DNA of 64,000 nt. Origin: Amphiduros pacificus (lineage: Eukaryota > Annelida > Polychaeta > Phyllodocida > Hesionidae). Both the position numbers and the translations under genes were made by a program. The stretch covers positions 44,266,682 to 44,330,681 of the forward strand of contig OX439005.1 in NCBI GenBank assembly GCA_949316495.1, given 5' to 3'. How positions within the stretch are numbered: the stretch's first letter is position 1; the number at the start of each line of letters is the position of its first letter. Shown here piece after piece: positions 39,671-53,900 of this stretch. The notes below the pieces were generated by a model. That model had not been told where the DNA came from and made no database searches. It worked only from the letters and a program-made list of their open reading frames with translations.

Positions 39671-40912
39671 GTATGTTATATGATAAAGGTCAGGACATGT
39701 GTCAGGATTATATTAGGTATTATGGTATGTTATATGATAAAGGTCAGGACATGTGTCAGGATTATATTAGGTATTATGGTATGTTATATGATAAAGGTCA
39801 GGACATGTGTCAGGATTATATTAGGTATTATGGTATGTTATATGATAAAGGTCAGGACATGTGTCAGGATTATATTAGGTATTATGGTATGTTATATGAT
39901 AAAGGTCGGGACATGAGTCAGGTTTATATTAGGTATTATGGTATGTTATATGATAAAGGTCAGGACATGTGTCAGGTTTATATTAGGTATTATGGTATGT
40001 TATATGATAAAGGTCAGGACATGTGTCAGGTTTATATTAGGTATTATGGTATGTTATATGATAAAGGTCAGGACATGTGTCAGGATTATATTAGGTATTA
40101 TGGTATGTGATATATTATAGGTCAGAATACATGCTGGGTTTATATTAGGCATTATGGTATGTGATATATTATAGGTCAGAATACATGCCGGGTTTATATT
40201 AGGCATTATGGTATGTGATATATTATAGGTCAGAATACATGCCGGGTTTATATTAGGCATTATGGTATGTGATATATTATAGGTCAGAATACATGCTGGG
40301 TTTATATTAGGCATTATTGTATGTGATATATTATAGGTCAGAATACATGCTGGGTTTATATTAGGTATTATGGTATATGATATGTTATAGGTCAGAATAC
40401 ATGCTGAGTTTATATTAGGCATTATGGTATGTGATATATTATAGGTCAGAATACATGCTGGGTTTGTATTAGGCATTATAGTATGTGATATATTATAGGT
40501 CAGAATACATGCTGGGTTTATATTAGGTATTATGGTATGTGATATATTATAGGTCAGAATACATGCTGGGTTTATATAAGGTATTATGGTATGTGATATA
40601 TTATAGGTCAGAATACATGCTGGGTTTATATAAGGTATTATGGTATGTGATATAGTATAGGTCAGAATACATGCCAGGTTTATATTAGGTATTATGGTAT
40701 GTGATATATTATAGGTCAGAATACATGCTGGGTTTATATAAGGTATTATGGTATGTGATATATTATAGGTCAGAATACATGCTGGGTTTATATTAGGTAA
40801 TATGGTATGTGATATATTATAGGTCAGAATACATGCTGGGTTTATATTAGGTAATATGGTATGTGATATATTATAGGTCAGAATATATGCCGGGTTTATA
40901 TTAGGTATTATG
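39671..40912 (+). repeat. 54-bp satellite, 23 copies in two blocks
   Basis: Exact 54-base period. Eight copies of subtype A (39671-40102; GTATGTTATATGATAAAGG) are followed without a gap by fifteen copies of subtype B (40103-40912; GTATGTGATATATTATAGG). Because 54 is a multiple of 3, one plus frame stays open through block A (unit YYGMLYDKGQDMCQDYIR) and one minus frame through block B (unit ISHTIMPNINPACILTYN). No start context, splice signal or conserved fold supports translation. Confidence 0.95.
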
Positions 40913-41207
40913 GTAGGTTTCAAGCAACTGGAAGTGGATCTTATGTGTCCAGCCTAAATATTCTTTTCAGCCAAGCTATATTCCTGGTTATTTATTGGCT
41001 GGGTCACCTGCCAATTCAATATTGGTCACCGTCACCATGTTTGAAAAGAGATTCTTTAGAAATATAATTTATGTTATCCTAAAACTAAACAAATGTCCCA
41101 GAACAAGAACACGCCCCACCCCCAAAGGCTATTTAAAGTTATTTATCTAAATGGTCAACCATTTTTTATATACATTTTTAATACATATATATTTGCACAT
41201 TATACTT

Positions 41208-41966
<759 letters not shown>

Positions 41967-44900
41967 ATGGAGAAAGAAATGCCTGATAATACTGAGACAA
42001 AGATCAGTTATGACAATGAGGCTTATGAGTTAGATAACAATGTACAGCCTGCCCCAATACCGCTGACGGCAGATAGGGTGCCGTCTCCTCAGAATGGACG
42101 GGGCACATTGCCCAGGGCCCAGAATGGTACGTCCAGCAGCCGTGCCGGGGTAGGGGTGGAGGAGGGCGGTAGCAAGAAGGAGACCATGTACCAGGGAGGC
42201 TCTGACCATGCCCAGGACGAGCAGCAGGCACTCAGGGACAGGGAACCCATCTTCATCTGCCGCTGGATTGTCAACAGACCCAAGACATGGTTCGGTGCGT
42301 CGCCCCTTTTTTTTTAAAAGAAAGAAATGATAATGATTAATAAATATATATAATTGATTCTAGATTATTGCATCTTGTAGGAAGAAAAAGTGTCTGCTTT
42401 TGCTTAAACATACCTTTAAATTGCAAATTCCAGGCTGAATTTTAGCCATACTTTTCTATATTGAATATACTCTTGAACAATGTGAGCTCAACGATAGATT
42501 TAAAATACTTATAATAGTGCAGGAACTATTCCTGGCCTTATGCTACAATCCCACTCGATGTGCAATTTGTGGCGACACGATATTTACCTGCAGTAATGTG
42601 CTATTGGGGTGATGGTGGCCATTAATGGCTTATTATTCAATACTCTGTAGAAATGAAGCTAGGCAGAGAGATAGGACATGCATGCAACCCCTGACCGACC
42701 AGTCTGCATGACACGTGTGCTGAATTATATCACTCGCAGATAAATGACAGGAACAAATGCTGAAATAAACATAGTTCAAAATTAATTCATTCCTTGTTGA
42801 CTTCATGGAATTATGTCATAAACACGAATATTCTAATGAATAGGTGGTGCCCATACAAATAAAAAGCATGTTTGTATCATATACACATGGTTGTCCTCTA
42901 AAACAAGATTCCTGGTAAATATGATCGCCATGGTTTTCAAACAAATGTTGTGTGACAAGATGACAGTCCTGTGATATTTATTTGCCTTCTATCACACGTA
43001 GAATATTCATGTTAGAAAGTATATCTTGATTGAGAGAACCCCTCTTATTTTGCAACTATCACAGATTTAAATATATAAACACACATATACAAACATATGG
43101 AACTGTAATTATGTGTATTTAAAGCTTTATTTATTCATATATATATCGTTATTCGATTTACACAATCTCCTACAAATATTGGAAATGCATCTGACTTTGT
43201 ATTAAGTATGTGGTCATATCATACAATATAAAAAGTAATGGCTAATGTTGATTATCACCAAACATAAGAATGATGCATTATGACTTTGGTACCACGGCTC
43301 CTAATGATGATGTTTTATAATGATGTTTTTAAAAAAAATAATAATAATGATGATGTTTTTGTCTTTGCAGCTGCAACCCTTGGGTGTCAGTTGTTCTTCC
43401 TCGTGTTGACCGGGATATTGGCCGCAGGTGGATACGATATTTTACCAATCGTCTTTGATGCTCTACCCCTGGATATTCGTGACGATGTAGACTATCTGAG
43501 AGGACTTGCTTGGGACTACAGAAAGGACACTGATGAGTATGTCAAAGTTAATATTAAGTTGATATCGACCTCAAAAGCACAATGCACAGTACAGCCTTCA
43601 GGCACTTGACCGATGTTTTCTAAAATTGATTGAGAATGTTTATGATGGTAAAATTGGTTAATGTCTGTATAGGTTTAAACAAACAACTTCAACGTTTATA
43701 TCAATGTATTTCCATGCCAAATCCAATATTTATCCCGCCAAGACCACTGACGAGGCAGTCAATACTACCTCTAGGTCGTTTTCCTAAACCACAGAAAGAT
43801 GCACTGTTTATGCACTGCCCATACACAACGCCCACCTTCTTTGAATCCGAAATAAGCTCCCACCTCCATACACGTGTACGTGTTGGTTTAATAAAGGACA
43901 GACCATTAGTCATTCAAAGGGATGAGCAGATAAAGACTTTTCGGTGTGAAAGTTGAATATTGGGATTGACTTTCCTTAAGTAAATAAAAATCTGGATTCA
44001 TTTTTCTCACGCCCCCCTCCACGATTGCTTGTCCATCCCCAGCTAATGATGACGGCCTATTTTATCATTACGTTGTACTCACCCCTCACCTGAGTGCAAC
44101 GAAATAAACTACAATAACATGATAAAATCCTCGAGAAATAAATATTTTTCTAATACAATAAATGAAAATAAGTCTGACCCAAAGAAATTAATTAAAATAT
44201 TAAATAAATTACTACATACCAAAAAACCTACACCATTCCCTAAACATAACGATATGGAAGAACTGGCAACAGAATTTAATAATTTTTTCTCAGACAAAAA
44301 AATTGCGTTAAGAAGGAATATGGATGAAGCGATATTAAATTCTTACACACCAAATAAAACAAAAACTGCATTACCCGAGGAAAAGAAATATACAACCTAT
44401 CTGACGAATTTTCAACCTCTGTGTGATAAAGAAGTAATAGAACTGATTAAAGAAGCAACAAAGAAGTCCTGTGAACTGGATCCAATCCCTACATGGCCCT
44501 TGAATGAATGCATTGGTGACCTGCTACCTCTAATAGCAGCAATAATAAATAAATCACTTACTCTAGGGATCATGCCAGATGAATCAAAAAATGGCGATCA
44601 TCAGACCATTGATTAAGAAATTGGGACTAGAACTAATTAAATCATTTCACCATATGGACTAAAGCATCACATATACGCTGACGACACCCAGCTTTACATC
44701 ACTATGGATCCAATACTGGCATCAGATACAGCAAAATCTACAAAAGAAATGGAGGAATGTATAAAAAAGATAAGAATCTTCCTTATCGAAAATAAAATGA
44801 AAATTAATGATGACAAAACAGAAATGATTATCTGTGGCAAATCATCGCTACTCAAAAGCAATCATATACCACAGATAATCACAGTAGGTGAATCAAGTAT

Positions 44901-47900
44901 TGAAAGATCAGATAAGGTGAAAGATCTGGGAATAATTATAGATAGCGAATTATCAATGAAGCCTCAAATAAGAAAAATGTGTAAGAGCGGATATTTTCAT
45001 ATTAAAAACCTTGCACAGGTGAGAAACTGTATAGATGAAAATACTGCAAATACCCTAGCTCATGCTTTCATCACTTCTCCCCTGGATTATGGAAGCTCAC
45101 TACTAGCTGGATTACCCAAGTGTGAATTATCAAAACTACAAAAATTACAGAATGCTGCAGCGAGGGTAGTTGGAAGGTTAAAGAAGTATGATCATATAAG
45201 TAAAAAATTAAAGGAATTACACTGGCTGCCTGTATCAGCCCGAATTGATTTTAAAATAGTCCTCTTAACATGGAAGATACAAAACGGCTTTGCCCCCAAA
45301 TACCTCTCTAATCTATTGATACCAAAATGTAGCGCCAGGTGTCTGAGATCTAATAACAAAAATGAATATGTGGTCCCCAGGACAAATAATACAAATTATG
45401 GTGATAGGGCATTCTCAGTCACCAATAAAATAGAATGACCTCCCATTAAGTGTCAAAAACTCTAAGAAAATAGATGCTTTCAAAACTAGATTAAAAACTT
45501 ATCTATACAAAGAATCTTTTATTACAAGCACCATGAGAAGACCTAGTCTGGAATAGCGCTATACAAATTTTTTATTATTATTATTTATAATCACCCTTAG
45601 TGCCTATTCGTTGCTAAAAGGAAGCTTGTTCTCAGTGAATGTGTCTCCCAAAACTCTCAGATCTGGAATGGACCATTCGTAATTTGGGAGGGTAGTATAT
45701 TTTAAATATCTGGTTGAAAGATTATACCATTTCTATCAATTTGTTGAGGGTTTTTACATCCCTTACAACCCTATTTCATTCAGTTCATGGTGAGGCCTGA
45801 CATATAAGCTTTGCCCAAGAAGTAAAAGTCAAGATTTTTTTTCATCCTCCCTTAATGATTAATGGTCAATTCCCTGCTGACTATTTTTCTCTGACTATTT
45901 TGGTACACGTGTCACTAAAATCGCAATCCCTGTTGTACTCACTTTCTTATAATAACAATGACACCAATTGGCCATGTTACCCTATGTGATGAAATATTTT
46001 ACTCATTGTGTCCTGGCTGCTTGCACTGGGTGTGTCCTCTGTGCACTCAATCAAAGAGTTGAATATGCCGTTCACTTGCAGAGCCAGGTATAAATCCTGG
46101 ATCTGCTGTGGAGAGTAGAGAGAAAATGTCAGGAAATTCTTGATGCTACCTTTTGAAAGATATGATCTATTATTGTAGAAAACATTATATAAATAAATTT
46201 CGATGAGGGTAACTAAATTAGGGGATGAGGCTAATTCAAATCTAATATTCTTCGGGGATGAGGGTAGTTCGTATATGACCAAATATGGATATTAGAGGGG
46301 TTTTTTAGGACTAACAAGTTACCAATATGGTTGGCTGTTAACGGCAGGCAAGTTGCGTACGTAACGTCCGTAGCGTCTGACCCAATTAAGAAATATGATC
46401 GGCCCAGACAGGTGCGCAGTTGCCCATGCGCATGCAACGTCCTTATTGTGTGAAATCAAAACGAGTCGCCGCGGGTGTGAAGTACGTACCAATGGTTTTC
46501 AGGGGGATGAAACATACTATTACCCTCCACAGCAGGACTTCTCTATCATATCAGTCCCTGCCACCAATGGTATAAATGTGCGCACAGAATCGAGCGCAAG
46601 TCATTAGTATTCAGAACAATCTGGATGTCAACTTATTGGTGAAAGAATATAAATAGATTTGTTTTGTACTGGCAGGTGTACTAATTGGTCAGTATATGTG
46701 CCAGACACCTGATTACAGTTACTTGGTTGCAGAGTAACATACCATTGACAAACCTTTTTGTTGAAAGGATTTTAAGATTGGCTTTACCCATGAGAATCAC
46801 GTGCTAACACCACCTTGACCATGTATGGCCTTTCCCAAGCTAATTGTGATTGGCTGCAAGAAATATGAGGAGTTCATTAAAGTTACTCAGTCAGTCAATT
46901 CTGACCACAATTTTACAGAGCCTGGTATAAACCCGGATTCAACTAAGCAAGGATAGTCTGTGCAGGAACTGTCAGTTAGGGTTTCCATCCCCCATAAGTG
47001 ATCGGATGTGCAATAGCAATGTGCGATAGCAATTAGATTTTTGTTAAATACTAAAAAATGAAAAATAAAATCTGAGCCTAATGGAAAATAGATGAAAATG
47101 GTTCCCTGAAAATACATCTTACCTACTGATAGCTAAAAACTCTGACCATTAGTTTCAAATGAGAAAATCGACGTTAACGGACAAACAGAATGACTGACAG
47201 TTTCTCCCCTACCCTCACTGCAGAAGCTATATTATGCACAGCTGAACAAATGTTAATGTGTTACCTGTCGAACAGTGACATTCTTGTTTCCGCTGATATA
47301 AATTAAAATAAAATAGAGGAATGTTAATAAAAATGTGCCAGAGATATTTATGTTTTAAACGTCTTTGGATGTACATACCAAACAAGTACTGAATTCACTG
47401 GCTTTGTCAATGAGACAATTGGGCTTGACTCATTAGAAGTATAACTTTGGCTGTCAAGGGACAGTTTATTAAATCACTATCGAGAGGACCCCAGAGTAAC
47501 GGCATAAGCAGAGTTATCACTCTATGCTGAGCAAGGCAGTATGACCAAATACTGTGACAAAGGTAGAGCCTTCCGCTAGATGACATTAGGATTGATGGAG
47601 TGATCGGAGGGCTGCGCACCCTCATTCTATTCCTATCCTGGCCTGATACCTGGCCTGATACCTGGCCTGATACCTGGCCTTATACCTGGCCTTATACCTG
47701 GCCTGATACCTGGCCTGATACCTGGTCGGTGTTGCCTGAAAGTTCTCAGCCCTATCACGTGTATGGCCCGCACTGGTGGAATTCGCGCAATCAATCTCAT
47801 ATGGAATGGGGGGTAAAAATCAATAGGCAATTATAAATCTTGTTTCACCTTCTACAATCAGTGGATTTCAGTTCGCCCACATTACCATCATTGAAGCAAT

Positions 47901-50900
47901 GCATTGTCTCAGCATGAGGTTTATATTAATAACTTAGTGAGAGGCATCTATTTTACCACGGTTCAGTACTAATGAACCATTAATATTGTCATATAGAAAC
48001 AATTCTATGATGATTATAATCAGCAAAATGGCCAATGGAACATTTTTTTAAATTAATACGATATATGATGAATATTTGTCCCAAAAGAAAACCCAAATTG
48101 TGCAAAATAAGAGTAGTGTGATGTCTGATTATCATGAATAGTGTGAGGACAGTACTTATTAAGGTTAATTTAGGTTATTGGAAACTAAATAAAATTATGT
48201 GTGAAATGTTGGACTGTGATGTACCACATAAAGATTAAATACAAGAGAGATGATAAAGGAATTGTTTTCAGGTTCTTTTATGTTATTGATTTACTGTTGA
48301 AAACACTTTACAGCAAAGATAAAATGATCACACCTTGTAAGTGATGACCACTTGCGCTTCCCACACCAGTGTACATATAAGCAAGTCACCACCCTTAGGT
48401 AACCTTATAAATGGCATTCGTTTTTTATGAAAACTGAAGAAAATGTGACGATTATTATTTACACTTTGCCTAAATTGAGGAAATAATGATTTAATAAGTA
48501 AATGATGGGAAACCCAGCCGGAATATGAGGAAAAACACACCAAAAAATGAGGTGCTGGATGTTCAATCAATGTTAGTTAGTAGTATTTATAGCGTGTTGT
48601 CCATATATCACCGAAATAGTAGATATGAAAGTAGTGCAGACACATGAATAGGGCCAGTTACCAAGGCAGTGATCAGAACTTTCTCCATGGTGAACAACAG
48701 TAACAAGATATGCTCAAACACAAAGTGTGCTTATTGCATTTGACTTCTTGTTTCCTCTTTGTTTCCTCTTTGTTTCTCCTCAACACCAACTATACATGGA
48801 TAAATGGTAATAGACTATGCCTAATAGACAATGAAAGTGTGCTTATTTGTGCTTATTTGAACCATTTGATAACAAAAATGAATTCAGTCGACCTCTGTAG
48901 GTCAGTTGGTAAGTTCCAGTGCTTTGCTCTAGGAAACCATTTTGTATCAGGTTATGGCGCAACATATATCAACGCTAATATCTTTTAATTAAAATGGCCA
49001 CACTATTTTCCAGTTCTCCTGTGTAAAATGTTTGGGCTCTCTTGGGCTCAGGTATACACAACCTCCAATATATACGGGAGTTCTGATAGTTATTTCCAAA
49101 AGGACAAACTCAACACGTCTTCAGGCATTGCAAGCTGGATCTATACTGATTTATTTTACCAACAGTAATTGTTTGTTAGTGTGAGTCAGATAGCAAGGAA
49201 TGCAATCAAGCCTGTCTGGGAGGGAATTGGTCCTATCACAGTAATTGACTTGATGCAGAATATAGAAACAAAGCAATCAAAGTGGCTGCTCTGCCGAGGC
49301 ACAGACAATGGCAGGGCAATAAAAGGTGTCATAAAAGTAGTTTAACTTTTAAAACAGAGAGAATCTTGAAATATAGGACGGGTAAAGCTCAGATATAAGA
49401 TGTGTTTTAAAAGGGAAATATCCAGAGATTTCAGAGTGATTTTAGTAATACAGTCAGACCTCGCCGGACCGTCCCCCGATAATCCGGCACATCAATTACC
49501 GACAGTGATTTGGCTGCAACCATTCTAATCTTTCTTTATTTGTATTCATTTGACGTCCGTTTCATCAAACCGTCAGACTCGTGAAACCGGCAGAATTATG
49601 TGTGACAGACCATGACGGACTGGCGGGGCTTGACTGTACAATATATGTTATAAATTATATTCAGTAAATAATGAACATAATGCCATCAAATATATAGTTA
49701 ATAGATATTATAAAAATGTAAAATATATCTTGCATATATAATCAATATAAAATCAGGGATTTTACAGCGTGATTGTGATCTTTCTTTTACATTATCACAT
49801 AGACATACTAACTTAAACCACGGTTTAATACAGGTCATGATATAGCGTGGGAGACATTTTTAGTGGTAGAAGTTGATGGTATATATTATTGTTTGGAAAT
49901 AAAATATTCTGCTCCATGAATGTGATTTGTAGCTTAATTAATTTTAAAATTTCAAACTGGCAAAAATGGAAATCTAGTTCCTGTGGGGAACAAATTTTAG
50001 GTGGATGTTGACCCAAGCTTGTTAAATATTCCATTAAAAAGAAGACAGTTTTTGGTGTTCATGGTGACTGTAACAATTGCAAGTCTTGTTATTTGCAGCA
50101 ATATATATCAGCTGTACTTTGTCTTAAAACAAACATATCAAGAACCGCGAAACATCAGATGGTATTTAAAGTCTTTTAAATAGAACTTATTTATACAAAT
50201 TTGTTGTGTCTATAACTGATATATAGAAAGGATTTTGTTGATATTTTGTGTTGTTAAGATTATTTACATATCATGTTGATTTTATAAACGTTTATGTTTT
50301 TACCACTTTTAGGCACTGAATAACCTTAGTGGTTGATGTGCCTCTAAGCAACCATTCATTCATTCATTCATTCATTCATTCATTCATTCATTCATTCATT
50401 CATTCATTCATTCATTCATTCATTCATTCAAACAAACATTGCACACTGTGGTTTGTATATTGTATATCATACTTTGATTACTCTATGAGATGTTGTTTTG
50501 TCCATTACAGAAATATCGTAGAAATAGGAAGTGCCGCTGAGATTGTGCAGACAGAGCGGAGTGAAATATTTGATATTGTTGAGCTCATCTACAACATGAA
50601 GGATGGTGGCAATATTCTCACCAAAGCCAACCTGGAACTTATTCAAGGGGTGGAAAATGCTTTTACTGACAACCAGAACTTCAAGACAAAATTCTGCTAC
50701 ACGCTAGATGGAGCAAACTGTACACTTCCGAACTCTATTCTCAGATATTTTGACGGAAGTAAAGCAATGATAAACCCTATATTTAATGATCCCAGCTTCT
50801 CCAATATCCCGGCTGTATTAAATGAAGCAAATACAAATGATCTCACCAAAGTTGCCTTCCAGTCTCATTTGTCTGTGAATGCTGTTATTAACTCTACCTA

Positions 50901-53900
50901 TGCAAGCATGTCAGCAACAAAATCAAGCTTAGTTATTGGTTGGCCTTTGCAAGGTTATAGCAATACATCAGACAGAGAATCTGAGCAAGAAAAAGATTTG
51001 AAAGATTTTTTAAAGAATGAGATTGATGACATAGGCGCAGAATACTATTCCTCAGGCGTGGGAGATATGGAGTTTTTGTACAGTAGTAACCAGCTTATTG
51101 GCTTATTCATCTCATCCCAAGTGATTACAGATTTTGCTAAGATTGTTGGGAGTTTCATTTTCATTTTCGTGTTTATGGTAATTCAGACTGGGTCATTCTG
51201 GACAACTGGTTTTGCTATTGGAAGTATTCTAACTGGCTTTTGTGGAGCCAATCTTATCTATCGTGTTATCCTAGATTTTAGATATTTTGGAATCTTTCAC
51301 ATTTTAGCCGTGTTCATCATCCTGGGCATTGGAGCTGATGATGTCTTTGTTTTCTTCGATACATGGAAAGAGACTGGACATCACAATTACAAATCTCTAG
51401 CTCATCGCTTCTCAGACTGCTACCGTAAAGCTTCCACAGCCATGTTGTTTACGTCACTCACCACAGCTGTAGCTTTCTTTGTCAGTGCCACTTCACCTTT
51501 CCTAGCAGTGTACTCATTTGGTGTCTTCTCAGGGATATTAGTGTGTGTGAATTATTGCACTGTGATAACCTTCTTTCCTTCTGTTGTAATAGTGTACCAT
51601 CTATACTTTGAGAAATACAAATGTTGCTGTTGCTGCCCTAGAGAATCGTCTATTGATGACAGTAATGTTCATACCAATACTTCACAACAAAACAAAGAAA
51701 AGAAAAAGAACCCCATTGTCAGATTCTTTGGTACTTATTATTTCAAAGCTATCACACACAAAGTAGCAAGATGGTTTATATTGGCAGCTTATGCAATCAT
51801 TCTGGCTGTCATGATTTACTGGTGTACTCAACTACAAGTTAACGAAGAACAGGTCAGTGCTGTAAAATATCTTTTATAATTCACAGAAAAAGTACAGGAA
51901 TATTGAAATTGGTTTCACCCATAGCAAATTGTTTTTGTTAATCTTTGATATTCTTAAACTGCATTTGATATTTTTTAGAGTCCATTAATTCTAATATTGT
52001 GTGGAAATCACAAACATTATATTTCTAAAATTGCAGTTTTCAATTTTGTCTTCATCACATCAACATCTGCTACACAATTATGAAATATACCGTGATCATT
52101 ATAATTGCAACAAATAATATTATGGTACCCATTCTATTTCAGACCGAGTTTTTAAAAGATGACACATTGACTGGGCGATATATTTTAGTCCGATCTGAGC
52201 GGTTCAGTTCTCTTAGTGATGGTGCCAATACCCAGGTGTACCTGATATGGGGCCTTAAGGAACAGAGTCGGTCTGGATGTCATCACACCAATGCTACGTG
52301 CACTGGCTCCACTGTCTGGGATGATAACTTCAACCTCAACTCGTACACAGCACAGAACCAACTTAAGGTAAGCCGCTCAGTTTATCAACTGCAAAGTGAC
52401 ATAAAGAAAAAATGAACGAATAAATTCTAAACAATTCAAGTAATTTTGTCATACGTCTTATGCGATGTATTATTATGGGATGTATTAAATGCGCGGTATT
52501 CCACAGATATTGGCTTTATCATACTTTTTTGATAATAGTACTCAGTGGAATTGCTCATAGATTAGGCTATTATGAAATTTCGATATGATCTATCAACATT
52601 ATAGCTAAATTATTCATTGAACACTGTTCAACAAACCTTCCTTTGCTGACCAGTGATCTTATGCAAACACCTGCTTAGTAGAGGTTTGCTAACAATGTCC
52701 ACCTTCACATTGGGCTGCTGGAGTGACATGGCTAACAGAGGATTGTTTATCCATTATTGTTTGTTTATTGGTACAGGCCTAACACCCTTTAAGCACAACA
52801 TAATAACACACTTTCAGCAAAACAGAATAATCTTGAAAGCCTTAAAGCATTTATTAAATGAGATTTTCAAGCCTCTTTTCCATGCATAATATAAATGTTT
52901 ATACCCCAAACCTAGAAATCAAATGTTATTGCCCAACATATATTTCCCCTATATAAATTTCTGTGTCATTTGAAAGCAGATGAGTCTTCTGCTAAACTCA
53001 TCCATTGGACACTTTGTTTAGCTGACCTGCTTATTAAAGTTTTGCTAACAATGGGGCACCTTCAGATTGGGACAAAGGAGTGTTTTAGCTGACAGAGGCC
53101 TGTTTGTCCATTGATGTTTGTCTATTGGTAAGGATCTAACACCCTTGTATACCACAATAGAGGTCACATGCTTGTATACATGTGACCACCTAGTGGCCAA
53201 AAGAGTACAGCCAGTACTTGGCATCTCCAGAAAAACGCAATTCAAATAAGGTGTATTTTGATTGATTTTATGAAAGATAGCTTGCTTGTATCACAGATTC
53301 GTGGCCACATATCATTTACACATACCCCAAACCTCTATAAAACTGCGTGCTGGGATTGAACTCATGATACAATTTCCCACATGAGCTGAGGCCCGTGCCT
53401 TAAGGGTTAACCCGTTGTCCTTGTAAATCTGTGACTGGGTGGGTTGTCATGTCAAGGACCTACGACATGACAATTCAGTGAGGCAGCACTATATCTGCTA
53501 CAAGTAGGTCTCATCACGAAATAACTGAAATAATGTTGAAAGTGATGTAAAACCCCAAACAAATAAATAAATAAATCTATAAAACTGCCTGTGACCTCTG
53601 TGATTTCATGAATGTTTTGGGGCTTCACTTTGTTTCCACATTGGGCTTAGGTTTGCACCGCTTTATTAATAGTAGTTTTAAAATGAACAAGCTCAACTCC
53701 TCTTCATGTATCGGAACCTTGGACTAATTACGATACACTCGCTTGATAGATAGCTTGAAAGGTGAATAAATCTTGGCTCTGTGGATATGCATCCTATCAC
53801 CCTAATTATTACCTTGATACAGAATATGTTAGCAAAGCTACAAGAGTAATACTGGGTCGGTATTGCCGTAAATTATACCATTAAAATGCTTTTGATTTTT

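Larger units (their letters stand above)
45593..49450 (+). other. Middle of intron 2 of the Dispatched-like gene
   Basis: Mostly unassigned AT-rich DNA. It contains two exon-like blocks (listed separately), a 12-bp tandem repeat, a short segment at 46908-46945 weakly related to the block at 46085, and a possible tRNA-like relic at about 48888-48935 (GTAGGTCAGTTGGTAAG resembles an A box; no convincing B box). Confidence 0.5.

Noticed and set aside
39655-40923. 151-codon plus-strand and 289-codon minus-strand repeat frames
   Set aside because: Produced by a 54-bp satellite whose unit is a multiple of three; no evidence of translation.
43630-43956. Intronic frames on both strands (108 and 70 codons)
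   Set aside because: No family recognised and no splice signals linking them to the host gene.
48888-48960. Possible tRNA gene
   Set aside because: Only an A-box-like stretch is present; no B box or cloverleaf.
50001-50183. 60-codon frame with a hydrophobic stretch as an alternative exon of the Dispatched-like gene
   Set aside because: Its only nearby donor would give a stop on joining to exon 3, and exon 2 already supplies TM1.
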